A DNA stretch of 35,441 bases, from contig CABUNJ010000025.1 in the NCBI GenBank assembly GCA_902492935.1, positions 1 through 35,441 of the forward strand, given 5' to 3'. The translations under genes and the position numbers were made by a program. Shown here in pieces: positions 15,842-24,057 of this stretch (position 1 is the first letter of the stretch; every line of letters starts with the position of its first letter). Under the pieces are notes generated by a model, which searched no databases, had not been told where the DNA came from, and saw only the letters and a program-made list of their open reading frames with translations. This DNA is from an uncultured Collinsella sp. (GTDB taxonomy: Bacteria; Actinomycetota; Coriobacteriia; Coriobacteriales; Coriobacteriaceae).

Positions 15842-16972
15842 ATGCAGCCCAAAGCCGCACGCAACATACCCATCGAAGCGCTGCGCTTGGTCGCAGTCGC
15901 CGGCATCGCGGTGTTCCACACCTTTCAGTGGACCTTCCAAGCCGCCTGCGTCGGCGCCGTGGAATATGCCCCACTTGCGATGTCCCCCTATTCCGGCGTG
16001 CTCGGTTTTATTAACCTGCTTGGCTGCTGGGCCAACGAGGTCTTCTTTATGATCTCGGGCTATTTTCTCATCGCTTCGGCCACGCGTGCTTGGGACGGTG
16101 GAGCAACGTGGAAGTCGCAAATGCAACGGGCGGCGCAGCGCCTCGGCAAGGTCATCTTGCCCACTACGTTTTATTGCCTCGTGGCGCTCGCATGGTCCAC
16201 GGTCGTCTCCCCCATTCCCGATGTTACCCTCAACACGCACTACTGGTACACGCTAGGCCTTGAGTTTATCTGGGTCTATGCCGCCACGGTCTTCATGGCG
16301 CCATGGTTTGGACTGGCTAAGAGTCGACTCTCCCAGAAGAGCTACACGGCAACGGTCATCGCCGTTGGCATCTTCGCATTTGTTGTTAACGGGTATTTAG
16401 CCGCCATGAGCGCGACAAGCGGCGGTGAGTTTTCTTGGCTGCAGAAGCTCATGAGCGCCGTCACGTACGCTATCGCGTTTTTGATCGGCGGACTGCTCCG
16501 CGATGTAACCGACGCCATGGATTCGGACAGGGCGGACGCCTTGGGCACGCGCTCGCTCGTAACGGTTTTGGTGCTCACCATCATCCTGGAAGGAGCACTC
16601 TCCTTCACCGGCAACCTCACGGCGATGGCAGTCCTCTCCTACAAATCAACCTCGCTGATCTCGTTTGCCCTCGCTGCCGCCTCCTTGCTCTTTGCGGCAA
16701 CCCGACACAGCGCCTCAGGCAATCCGCGGACTGCAGGTACCATCGTCGCCTTATCGACCGCCACGCTCGGTTTCTATGTGATGCAGTCGCTCACCAGTAG
16801 CCTGTGGCGTCCCGTCTTCAATACGTTGCTCGCAAACATACTGGTCAGCCAAAACAGCCCGGCAGTTATATGTATCGTCACGGGTACCGTCATTAGCATC
16901 GTCTTTGCCCTGACGCTTCTCACCATCGACGCAGCTAGAAGCCTTATCGCTCGCAAGCCCAAGCGGCAATAG
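15842..16972 (+). CDS. Membrane acyltransferase, family 3 (O-acetyltransferase-like)
   Basis: A 376-residue integral membrane protein with about ten hydrophobic segments. The start RNIPIEALRLVAVAGIAVFH contains the R...H pattern of acyltransferase family 3 (OatA/WecH type), and NEVFFMISGYFL matches the conserved second-helix F-F-x-I-S-G-Y-F motif. These enzymes transfer acetyl or succinyl groups to sugars of polysaccharides at the membrane. ATG 15842 has AAAGGA four bases upstream. It is divergent from the glycosyltransferase cluster, so it likely decorates the polymer made by those enzymes, which is inference from position. Confidence 0.85.
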   Translation: MQPKAARNIPIEALRLVAVAGIAVFHTFQWTFQAACVGAVEYAPLAMSPYSGVLGFINLLGCWANEVFFMISGYFLIASATRAWDGGATWKSQMQRAAQRLGKVILPTTFYCLVALAWSTVVSPIPDVTLNTHYWYTLGLEFIWVYAATVFMAPWFGLAKSRLSQKSYTATVIAVGIFAFVVNGYLAAMSATSGGEFSWLQKLMSAVTYAIAFLIGGLLRDVTDAMDSDRADALGTRSLVTVLVLTIILEGALSFTGNLTAMAVLSYKSTSLISFALAAASLLFAATRHSASGNPRTAGTIVALSTATLGFYVMQSLTSSLWRPVFNTLLANILVSQNSPAVICIVTGTVISIVFALTLLTIDAARSLIARKPKRQ

Positions 16973-17142
16973 ACACGCTGCCGTCAGACGCTAAAGCCGC
17001 TACAGCCGTGACAGGTTCCTGCGTTTTATTCAAAGCTTGCCGCCAAGGTGCGCCGAGCCTTTACAATAGGACAGTCCCAAGGACGTATTCGATAGCTTCC
17101 GCGCAGCACTCGCCCGCCGCGCGTGAAAGGATATATTGCCCC

Positions 17143-18162
17143 ATGCCTTCAACCCTTCCCGCCCCCATCGACAAGCTCGCCATCGTCGTCGTTACGTACA
17201 AGCGCCAGGAACTCCTGGCCAACTTGTTCGACTCCATGACCGAGCTCACGGCAACGCCCTGGCGCATCGTGATTGTCGATAACGAGAATTCGCGCGAGAC
17301 CGAGGCCATGTGCACCGCATTCAACGAGCGCCTGGCCAACCTGTGGGGCATCGACACCGAGCAACCCGACGCGCAGGGCGGCACCGACCGTGTCATCTAC
17401 GCCCCGCAGCTCGAAAACGGCGGCGGTGCGGGCGGCTTCTCCGCCGGCACTAAATGCGCCTACGACTTGGGGGCCCAGTGGTTCTGGGTCATGGACGACG
17501 ACGTGCTCGTCATCCCCGAAGGCATCGAACGCTTGGCCAAGTGGACCGACCGCTACGACGTCATCCAGGGTTCGCGCCTGGACTTTGACGGCGGCGCCTT
17601 CTTTTGGCAGTACCAGCTCATCCTTTCGCTCGGCATTCCCAACCCCGTCGCCAAGTGGGACTTAGGCCCCGAGGGCTATCGCGCCATGAACCAGCTGTGC
17701 TTTGAGGGCGGCATGTTCTCGCGCCGCGTGGTCGACAAGATTGGCCTGCCCGACGCGCGCTTCTTTATCTACGGCGACGATGCCTGCTATGGCTACGTGG
17801 CCAGCCAGCACTTCCCCGCCGCCGTGGTTGCCGACGTGGTGCTCAAGCGCGCCCGCGCCGTCTCTAACTGGGACATCGCCGGCAAGCGCCAGCTCAACTC
17901 CACGAGCGACACCAACCGTTACTACATCATGCGCAACCGCGGTTATCTGGCCCGCTACATGCAGATTTACGGCGACTATCACCCCGTGCTGTTCCGTCTG
18001 GGCAACGCCGCGACCTTCTGCAAGGAGTTCATTCGCCTGGCCGCCGTTGACAAGTGCTTTAAGACCGGAATTCCGGCGCTGCGCCGCGGCATGAAGGACG
18101 CCCGCAAGATCATCAAGGATCCCAACTGGAAGCCCATGCCGCCCATGAAGGACACCGAGTAA
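17143..18162 (+). CDS. GT2 glycosyltransferase, GlfT/rhamnosyltransferase-like
   Basis: A 339-residue GT2 enzyme: LAIVVVTYKRQELL at residues 12-25, VIVDNENS near 43-50, ENGGGAGGFSAG near 91-102 and WFWVMDDDV with MDDD at 117-120. The GGxGG(F)xxG block and the FWxMDDD motif are typical of galactofuranosyl- and rhamnosyl-transferase-like members of GT2. The ATG at 17143 follows GAAAGGA at suitable spacing; the frame is open further upstream but without a ribosome-binding site. It is separate from the minus-strand cluster but probably serves the same surface glycan. Confidence 0.85.
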   Translation: MPSTLPAPIDKLAIVVVTYKRQELLANLFDSMTELTATPWRIVIVDNENSRETEAMCTAFNERLANLWGIDTEQPDAQGGTDRVIYAPQLENGGGAGGFSAGTKCAYDLGAQWFWVMDDDVLVIPEGIERLAKWTDRYDVIQGSRLDFDGGAFFWQYQLILSLGIPNPVAKWDLGPEGYRAMNQLCFEGGMFSRRVVDKIGLPDARFFIYGDDACYGYVASQHFPAAVVADVVLKRARAVSNWDIAGKRQLNSTSDTNRYYIMRNRGYLARYMQIYGDYHPVLFRLGNAATFCKEFIRLAAVDKCFKTGIPALRRGMKDARKIIKDPNWKPMPPMKDTE

Positions 18163-18186
18163 CGGAAGCCGGAAACACCTCGGCGC

Positions 18187-19983
18187 TTAAAGCCGCTGGC
18201 ACACCGTAGCCACATGCTGCCCATCAAAACCGAACCCCCAGCGCATGCGACCCACGCCGGGGCGCGGTACACGGATTTCGTCGATGCCGTCGCGCTCTAT
18301 GTCGAGCAGCGCCTGCACGGCCAGCAATTCCAGGCCCAGCGCATCCACATCGGGGTCATACATCAAGTTAATCGTTATCAGCGGGCGCTCGTCCAGCATG
18401 CCAATCGTGTCTGCTACGTCGAACACAACACTCGTAGGGAAAATCTGGATGTCCCAGCGACCCGCGCCACACTTTCGCCTCGAGACAGGATTGGCATAGC
18501 CCGGCAAGCCAAAGCAGAGCCCCTGCAAGAGCAGATGATATGGCAGCGGCTTATCTGGGTCGGTCTCACCGATTCCCGCATCCCCCAGGATGCGGCTTAG
18601 CGCCCGCCTCACGGTATCCTCGTTCCCACGGCACAGCCCGTCGCGAAACGCATCGACGTCTCGAATGTCTTCGGCAGCGCACTCAAACCACTCAACAATC
18701 ACTAGACGCAAGACCTGGCGAAGCTCTTTATTGGGCAATCGCAAAACACGGAGGCGATCGCCATGCTCTGGCTCCTCAGTCATATCTGTCGTCAGGAAAC
18801 CGGACAGATACAGCGCTGTCCACATGCCATCGTCAGGCGAGACATCTGGCTCTGCAGTGCCCAAACAAAGCGGGACCTGAGCGCACCCATGGGCCTCGAG
18901 CAAATCAAACAAGACCGAAAGGCGGTCGAGATTCCACCCGGCAACTACCCTACTCAGGCAATCGGCATATCCATACAGATCGGCACGCACAGGCGCCGTG
19001 CAGCCTCGGCCCAGAAAACCGATCACACGCTCTGGACTCGAGCAATAGGCCCTGCCAAACCGATACCCCTCGAGCCATTCACGCGCATCATCCAGGTATT
19101 CCTCACGCCCAGCATGATTCAAAAGAGCCTGGACCTCGGCATCCGAAAAACCGAAACATCGGTCACACCATGCCGACAGCGGCGTCGTCAGACAATACGA
19201 GCAGCCGCGCGAAGAAAGCGCCGCTTCGGCAGGACCGGGACGCTCCCCCATCAGACACGTCAGCCGCAACGAATCGCGCGCAGTGGCAATGGCGTCAAAC
19301 AGCACACGGTCAAGTAGTTCTGCCGGATCGGCGTCGAAAGCGTCCCTCGCGCTCGCACGGCGAGACCACGCCGCATCGTACCAATCAACGAGCAATACAA
19401 CCTGCTCATCGCAGGCAATCTCCAGCAGCTCTATGAGCACACCGAGTACCGAGTCAACCTCGTCCGCGCTCGCCACGCCACGCGCGACACGTTCGATGTG
19501 ACGCACCTTATCTCGAGCTAAATCCGGAGCCTCCAAGAGCGTCAACAAGCGAGCGCACTCGCCCGAAAGGGCATCGCGCACGACGCCGGCAACAGCGGGG
19601 CCACGCCTCGCAGCGCCAGAAAAGTCCAGCAATATCACAGGGTAGCAGGCAAACTCATCCCGATAGCGCCCGCTGGCCGCATCCCAAATCTGGGAACCAG
19701 CAAACAGGCCCCGATCGACCTGCCCGACCGCGGGTCGCTCCAGAAAAGCCTTAAGCATCGACAGGTTCATGCTCTTGCCAAAGCCTTCGGGTCGACAGCA
19801 CACCACAACAGAGGCATCAGCATCCAAGACATCGGCAATAAACATCGTCTTGTCGACTAGCACGCATCGATCCATGGCCTCGGCAAAGTCATGTTCGCCG
19901 ACCGGTAGCGCCCCGTTACCCGAGCGATCGATCAACTCTACGCCATAGTAGGCAGTATCACCATAAATCGCCTGTTCAGACAC
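18187..19983 (-). CDS. AAA-ATPase-like protein (PF09820 type) with poorly conserved nuclease region
   Basis: A 598-residue protein. The N-terminal DFAEAMDRCVLVDKTMFIAD followed by CCRPEGFGKSMNLSML (loop RPEGFGKS, 64-71) is the signature of the AAA-ATPase-like family, in which the P-loop is R-P-R-R-F-G-K-S/T. LLVDWYDAAW near 205-214 replaces the usual L-I-D-E-Y-D, so the acidic pair is weakened. Most relatives end in a PD-(D/E)xK nuclease domain (DUF1703); here the region around CGAGRWDIQIFP is only a faint match. Translation starts at GTG 19983 behind GGGAG. The function of the family is unknown. The next gene is convergent with a 24-base gap. Confidence 0.7.
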   Translation of the reverse strand: MSEQAIYGDTAYYGVELIDRSGNGALPVGEHDFAEAMDRCVLVDKTMFIADVLDADASVVVCCRPEGFGKSMNLSMLKAFLERPAVGQVDRGLFAGSQIWDAASGRYRDEFACYPVILLDFSGAARRGPAVAGVVRDALSGECARLLTLLEAPDLARDKVRHIERVARGVASADEVDSVLGVLIELLEIACDEQVVLLVDWYDAAWSRRASARDAFDADPAELLDRVLFDAIATARDSLRLTCLMGERPGPAEAALSSRGCSYCLTTPLSAWCDRCFGFSDAEVQALLNHAGREEYLDDAREWLEGYRFGRAYCSSPERVIGFLGRGCTAPVRADLYGYADCLSRVVAGWNLDRLSVLFDLLEAHGCAQVPLCLGTAEPDVSPDDGMWTALYLSGFLTTDMTEEPEHGDRLRVLRLPNKELRQVLRLVIVEWFECAAEDIRDVDAFRDGLCRGNEDTVRRALSRILGDAGIGETDPDKPLPYHLLLQGLCFGLPGYANPVSRRKCGAGRWDIQIFPTSVVFDVADTIGMLDERPLITINLMYDPDVDALGLELLAVQALLDIERDGIDEIRVPRPGVGRMRWGFGFDGQHVATVCQRL

Positions 19984-20111
19984 CGTAACTTCTCCCTAAA
20001 ACGCAGCACGATGCCCATTGTATCGAGCAACTCAACCGCAATTATGCCGTCATACAGACGTTTCGGGCAACGGTAGCAACATGAGGTGTGAGGGGGCATA
20101 ACTAATCGATG

Positions 20112-20152
20112 CACAACAAAACGGGGCCCGATGCAGTTGCACCGGACCCCGT
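20112..20152 (-). terminator. Rho-independent terminator of the MPKTG protein gene
   Basis: Bases 20121-20135 and 20138-20152 form a 15-bp GC-rich stem with two wobble pairs. On the minus strand it is followed by TTTTGTTG. It lies about 30 bases after the stop of the sortase-substrate gene. Confidence 0.8.
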
Positions 20153-20184
20153 CCTAGTTCTTAGATTATCAGGCGACCAGGAAC

Positions 20185-21804
20185 TTACTCCTCGGAACCG
20201 TCCTCACCAGCAGCCTTATTCTGCTGATCGAGTTTATGCTTACCGCTCACAATAGACGTGGCGCCCAGCGTGGCCAGGCTTGCGCTGGCAAGGCTCGCCA
20301 TCACGATGAGGTCACCCGTCTTGGGCATATTGCCACCCGAGGCCTTGGTCGTCGTGGTGGTGGTAGTAGCACCACCCTTATCCCCAGCCTTCTGAGCATC
20401 GGCGTCGGACTGTCTCGCGCCCTCATCGGCGGCATCGGAACCGGAACCCTGGTCAGACGCCCCCTCATCAGAAGAAGAGCCACCGTTAATGCCAGCCGTC
20501 AAAGAAGATCCAAGCATGGAGCCAAGCTGCTCGCTGGTAGAAGGCTTATTTTCCGTCGAGGAATCGCCGGCATTGGAGACCTCACTCGAACCGCCCTCGG
20601 AAGCATCGGAGCCAGAACCGTTAGAGGAGCCAGCATCGGCAGCGGAATCGCCAGCGCCGTTGGAAGCGCCCGCATCGGTAGAGCCAGATGTCGCACCATC
20701 CGTAGCGCCGTCGGGGCCAGAAGTCGACGAATCGCCAGAAACGCCACCGGCCGCGGTGCCACCAGACGTAGCCCCACCGTTACCGGCATCATTGCTGCCC
20801 GTATCAGTTGAGGGCGCATCCACACCGCCACTATCGCTCACATCGCCATCGGTACCAGGCGTCGGTGCGGCGGGAGCGGCGGGCGCCATGTTCGGACCGG
20901 GCGCCGGCGTGGGCGCGGGTTCAGGCTCCGCGGGTGCTGCCGCGGCAGCCTCGTCCTCGGCAATATAGACCAGACAATCCTTGAGCTCATTGCGGTAGCG
21001 GTTCTTCCAACCCTCGTGATACTGGGGCTGGCTTGCATACTTGGTCGCCACGTTATTGACCACGCTGTTGGAAAGTGCCGTCACAAACTCGCGGTCCGTC
21101 ATGCTGTTGGAAAGGTTTGCCCAGCGGAAAAAGTCCTGGCAGCCACCGGTGCCGCACATATTGGTGATACTCCACACCATGCCCTTGACGCAGTCGGCGC
21201 GACCGGCAATGTCAATGCCGAGCGCACTCTTGAGCCACGACTCGGTCACGGCATAGTAGGAGTTATACGCATAAGCATCCTGCAGTGCCGAGAATTCTTC
21301 AGGGTCGGTGTTGTAGGCGCCCAGGAAGGCATCCTGCGCAATTCTGCCCAGCTCGGTAAGCTGACCATTCGTATACATGGGGTTACTCGCGTTGGAAATC
21401 TCGCCACCGCGGTCAATCGCGTCCTTAAGCATGCTGTACTTAGCAGAGTCGTAGTTATAGACCTGCTTCATAAACGGGATGAGCGACCAGCGGCGGTCGA
21501 ACTGGTAATAACCCAGCGCGTTATAGCCGTCGCCATACGAAAAGCCCTGGTTATAGTTGCCATGGCTCTCATATTTGGTGAAGTACTTCATCTCTGCGGT
21601 CACGTTGACAAACGAGACGCCCTGGACCGACCTCAGCACGCCCGAGAAGGACTGCTGGGTGTAAAGGCCTTTGTCGATATCGGTGGCATCCGAGGCAACG
21701 CCCGGCGTGGGCTCCTCGGCTATAGCGGTTGCGGGTGCGGCAACGGCGCCAAACGAAAGCGCCAACGTCAGGCCCGCAACAATCGCGGAATGCTTGGGTT
21801 GCAT
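20185..21804 (-). CDS. Secreted, probably wall-anchored protein with lysozyme-like domain
   Basis: A 539-residue protein. Residues 1-30 are a signal peptide (IVAGLTLALSFGAVAAPATA). Residues about 60-310 hold a lysozyme-like region, with KYESHGNY (candidate catalytic E79) and GYYQFDRRWS, the E...G-x-YQF pattern of some peptidoglycan hydrolases. Residues about 320-490 are a Pro/Ala then Ser/Gly/Asp/Thr-rich spacer ending in seven Thr. MPKTG (493-497) with a hydrophobic segment and a Lys/His tail resembles a sortase signal, with M for the usual L and a tail extending about 20 residues past the membrane segment. ATG 21804 follows GGGAGG. It probably acts at the cell wall. The enzymatic role is inferred. 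Confidence 0.7.
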   Translation of the reverse strand: MQPKHSAIVAGLTLALSFGAVAAPATAIAEEPTPGVASDATDIDKGLYTQQSFSGVLRSVQGVSFVNVTAEMKYFTKYESHGNYNQGFSYGDGYNALGYYQFDRRWSLIPFMKQVYNYDSAKYSMLKDAIDRGGEISNASNPMYTNGQLTELGRIAQDAFLGAYNTDPEEFSALQDAYAYNSYYAVTESWLKSALGIDIAGRADCVKGMVWSITNMCGTGGCQDFFRWANLSNSMTDREFVTALSNSVVNNVATKYASQPQYHEGWKNRYRNELKDCLVYIAEDEAAAAAPAEPEPAPTPAPGPNMAPAAPAAPTPGTDGDVSDSGGVDAPSTDTGSNDAGNGGATSGGTAAGGVSGDSSTSGPDGATDGATSGSTDAGASNGAGDSAADAGSSNGSGSDASEGGSSEVSNAGDSSTENKPSTSEQLGSMLGSSLTAGINGGSSSDEGASDQGSGSDAADEGARQSDADAQKAGDKGGATTTTTTTKASGGNMPKTGDLIVMASLASASLATLGATSIVSGKHKLDQQNKAAGEDGSEE

Positions 21805-21930
21805 ACATCCTCCCTGCATTGGTGTGATTAAAGTGCAGTTTGCAAAGATGGATTCAGTATTACAGTTCCCCGTTTGTTGCACAACAACCCATCGGTAAAC
21901 GGCAACAACCCTCCGCTAAATCTTAAGGAA

Positions 21931-22350
21931 TTAAACAAACTGGTCGTCGGGCGCCAGAAGAAGCTCGCCGTATCGCTCCATCAGCCCGTCTCGCAACTGG
22001 CAGAAAGCGGGAATATAGACGTTCAAGATGCGCTGAATCAAATCTTGAGCGAGCTTGTTGTCATAGATATGGACGTTCGTATTGCGGTCTCTGAGCATAT
22101 CTAGCCAGGCCGCCTCATCAATAAAGTCGTAGAACCGGTAGGACTCCTTCAAGATGGCACGAGGAGACCCCGACGCGGCAAGCGTGGCGCCCTCATACTC
22201 GAGCAGACGTTTAAGGAGCTTCCAACTCAGTTCAAATTGAAGATTGAACTTATTAATCAATCCACTCTGAACAAAATCATTGTTGAGATCCTGATTGGGC
22301 GCATCCTCAAGATTCGCCAAGGCGCTGGCAAAGTTCTCATATTTTTTCAT
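21931..22350 (-). CDS. hepT: HepT-like HEPN toxin (HI0074 family)
   Basis: A 139-residue helical protein of the nucleotidyltransferase substrate-binding (HI0074) type. It carries the HEPN RNase motif R-x4-H-x-Y as RNTNVHIY (R89, H94, Y96). In characterised MntA/HepT pairs the toxin cleaves RNA and the antitoxin inactivates it by adenylylating this tyrosine. It overlaps the upstream mntA gene by 14 bases, as is usual for coupled pairs. Other recognisable blocks are FNLQFELSWKLLKRLLEYEG and ILKESYRFYDFID. It is the last gene of a probable rrf2-mntA-hepT transcript. Confidence 0.85.
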   Translation of the reverse strand: MKKYENFASALANLEDAPNQDLNNDFVQSGLINKFNLQFELSWKLLKRLLEYEGATLAASGSPRAILKESYRFYDFIDEAAWLDMLRDRNTNVHIYDNKLAQDLIQRILNVYIPAFCQLRDGLMERYGELLLAPDDQFV

Positions 22351-22624
22351 ACAGAATCACACCATCCCTGGCAATTTCATCGAGCAATTGCTGCGATAAG
22401 GACTCGTCAAGATTGACGACATCTACATCTAAAAGAGTATCAAGACAATCCTCAACCAAATATGAGAAACGGCCGAAATCCCGGCAACCTGCTACGGCGA
22501 TGTCAATATCGCTCTTGGGCAAGTTGTCGCCTCGAGCGCGAGACCCGAACAGCACGACCTTCTCGGCGTCACAATCCCGAGCAAATACTTCAATTTGCTT
22601 GTACACCTTGTCGAGAGAGGCCAT
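22337..22624 (-). CDS. mntA: MntA-like nucleotidyltransferase antitoxin
   Basis: A 95-residue minimal nucleotidyltransferase with the full motif GSRARGDNLPKSDIDIAV: G27-S28, ten residues, D39-x-D41. A likely third acid lies in DVDVVNLDE near residues 67-75. Together with the downstream HEPN protein it forms a type VII toxin-antitoxin pair, the MNT protein neutralising HepT by nucleotidylation. It starts 8 bases after the stop of the Rrf2 regulator, with only a weak ribosome-binding site near that stop, which suggests translational coupling to the regulator. Confidence 0.85.
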   Translation of the reverse strand: MASLDKVYKQIEVFARDCDAEKVVLFGSRARGDNLPKSDIDIAVAGCRDFGRFSYLVEDCLDTLLDVDVVNLDESLSQQLLDEIARDGVILYEKI

Positions 22625-22632
22625 TTGTACCC

Positions 22633-23064
22633 CTACAGCTTAATGTCAAAGTTGATCTCGGGGACAGCAGCTAGGTCGGCCAACGTAACGCCGTCGACGT
22701 ACTTTTCGATCACGTCGTCCAGCCCGCGCCAGAACTTGACCGTTGAGCACAGATCGCTGCGGGTGCAGCTGTTGTCGATGCCGTCGCATGCCACCGGGGC
22801 CGTACTGCCCTCAACAGCACGCAGAATGTCACCCGCGCGCACTTCGGCCGGGTCCTTGGCCATCATGTAGCCACCGCCCTTGCCGCGCACACTCTTAAGC
22901 AGGCCCGCCTTCATAAGCGGACGAACCAGCTGCTCCAGATACTTCTGCGAAATGCGCTCGCGGTCGGCAACCTCGCGCAGAGCAATCTTGCCCTCGGCGT
23001 CACCGAGCGCCGCAATATAAATCATCAAACGGAGGGCATAGCGGCCCTTAGACGAAATGAGCAT
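22633..23064 (-). CDS. Rrf2-family (IscR-like) transcriptional regulator of the suf operon
   Basis: A 143-residue protein with an Rrf2 winged helix: MLISSKGRYALRLMIYIA, then ISQKYLEQLVRPLMKAGLLK and the wing GKGGGYMMAK. Three cysteines at 93, 100 and 106 (C-x6-C-x5-C) match the [2Fe-2S] ligand region of IscR, which has C-x5-C-x5-C. It therefore probably senses Fe-S status and represses or activates suf. The start is ATG 23064 with GGAAGGGCAGG before it; an upstream GTG-type extension is unlikely because Rrf2 proteins begin at M-x-I-S. It is divergent from sufC with a 180-base intergenic region. Confidence 0.85.
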   Translation of the reverse strand: MLISSKGRYALRLMIYIAALGDAEGKIALREVADRERISQKYLEQLVRPLMKAGLLKSVRGKGGGYMMAKDPAEVRAGDILRAVEGSTAPVACDGIDNSCTRSDLCSTVKFWRGLDDVIEKYVDGVTLADLAAVPEINFDIKL

Positions 23065-23136
23065 ACCTGCCCTTCCATAACACTGGGGACAAACATAACC
23101 GATGAATTTGTCCCACATCTAGAAAAGTCGAGTGGA

Positions 23137-23180
23137 TTAGTCGGGTTTTCCCTTGACTAACGCCGAACCCATAGTAACTT
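23137..23180 (+). promoter_or_regulatory. Candidate suf promoter with overlapping palindromic operator
   Basis: TTGACT (23153-23158) and TAACTT (23175-23180), 16 bases apart, form a plausible -35/-10 pair about 65 bases before sufC. TTAGTC (23137-23142) and GACTAA (23155-23160), with inner GGG and CCC, form an interrupted palindrome that covers the -35 box. This is where an Rrf2-type repressor would block RNA polymerase. Confidence 0.45.
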
Positions 23181-23244
23181 TATTCCGAGAAGATTCCTAG
23201 GGTTTAGTACACCTATGAGTACACCATATACAGAGAGGGACAGC

Positions 23245-24045
23245 ATGAGCGCAAATCCGCTGCTTTCCATCGAAGGTCTGACCGCCTCCGTGGACGAGAA
23301 GACCATCCTCCACAACGTCAACCTCAACGTCGCCGCCGGCGAGACCCACGTGCTGATGGGACCCAACGGCGCCGGCAAATCCACCCTTGGCCACCTGGTC
23401 ATGGGCGACCCCGTCTATACCGTCAATGACGGCCGCATCGTCTTTGACGGCCAGGACATCACCAAGCTCACCACCGACAAGCGCTCCCGCGCCGGCCTGT
23501 TCCTGAGCTTCCAGGCCCCGGTCGAGATCCCGGGAGTGCCGCTGTCGAGCTTTTTGCGCGCCAGCATCGCCGGCCGCCCCGGCCTGGAAATGAAGGGCAA
23601 GGAGTTCCGCCGTCGCGTCAAGGAGCTCGCGGCCGAGCTCAATATGGATACCGCCTATCTCAACCGTGAGCTGGGCGTGGGCTTCTCGGGCGGCGAGAAA
23701 AAGAAGGTCGAGATGCTCCAGCTTCTGCTGCTGCAGCCCAAGCTCGCCATCCTAGACGAGACCGACTCGGGCCTGGACGTCGACGCTCTGTCCACCGTCA
23801 GCCACGGCATGGACGCCTACCGCAAGAGCTGCGACGGCTCCATGCTCATCATCACGCACAACACGCGCATCCTGGAGCACCTGGATGTCGACCGCGTCCA
23901 CGTTATGGTCAAGGGCCACATCGTGCGCGAGGACGACGCCTCGCTCATCCCCTGGATCGACAAGAACGGCTTTGAGACCTTCGAGCGCGAGGCCGCCGAG
24001 CAGCGCGCCCAGGCCGAGGCCGCCGCTACCGAGCAGCAGGCGTAA
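23245..24045 (+). CDS. sufC: Fe-S cluster assembly ATPase SufC
   Basis: A 266-residue ABC-type ATPase: Walker A GPNGAGKST (39-47), signature FSGGEKKKVEM (147-157), Walker B LAILDETDSGLD (167-178). The S-G-L-D-V-D and E-K-K-K signature is specific for SufC, the soluble ATPase that works with SufB and SufD. I chose ATG 23245 because GAGAGGGA lies a few bases upstream; an ATG ten codons earlier lacks a good site. It is the first gene of sufCBDSU; 12 bases follow before sufB. Confidence 0.95.
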   Translation: MSANPLLSIEGLTASVDEKTILHNVNLNVAAGETHVLMGPNGAGKSTLGHLVMGDPVYTVNDGRIVFDGQDITKLTTDKRSRAGLFLSFQAPVEIPGVPLSSFLRASIAGRPGLEMKGKEFRRRVKELAAELNMDTAYLNRELGVGFSGGEKKKVEMLQLLLLQPKLAILDETDSGLDVDALSTVSHGMDAYRKSCDGSMLIITHNTRILEHLDVDRVHVMVKGHIVREDDASLIPWIDKNGFETFEREAAEQRAQAEAAATEQQA

Positions 24046-24057
24046 AGGGGCGACGCA

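Noticed and set aside
17008..17142. Upstream extension of the GT2 gene at 17143
   Set aside because: The frame is open, but the extension lacks a ribosome-binding site and homology to GT2 enzymes. GAAAGGA before ATG 17143 decides the start.
20236..20811. 191-codon plus-strand frame opposite the spacer of the MPKTG protein
   Set aside because: It arises from the repetitive Ser/Gly/Asp codons of the real gene and has no independent support.
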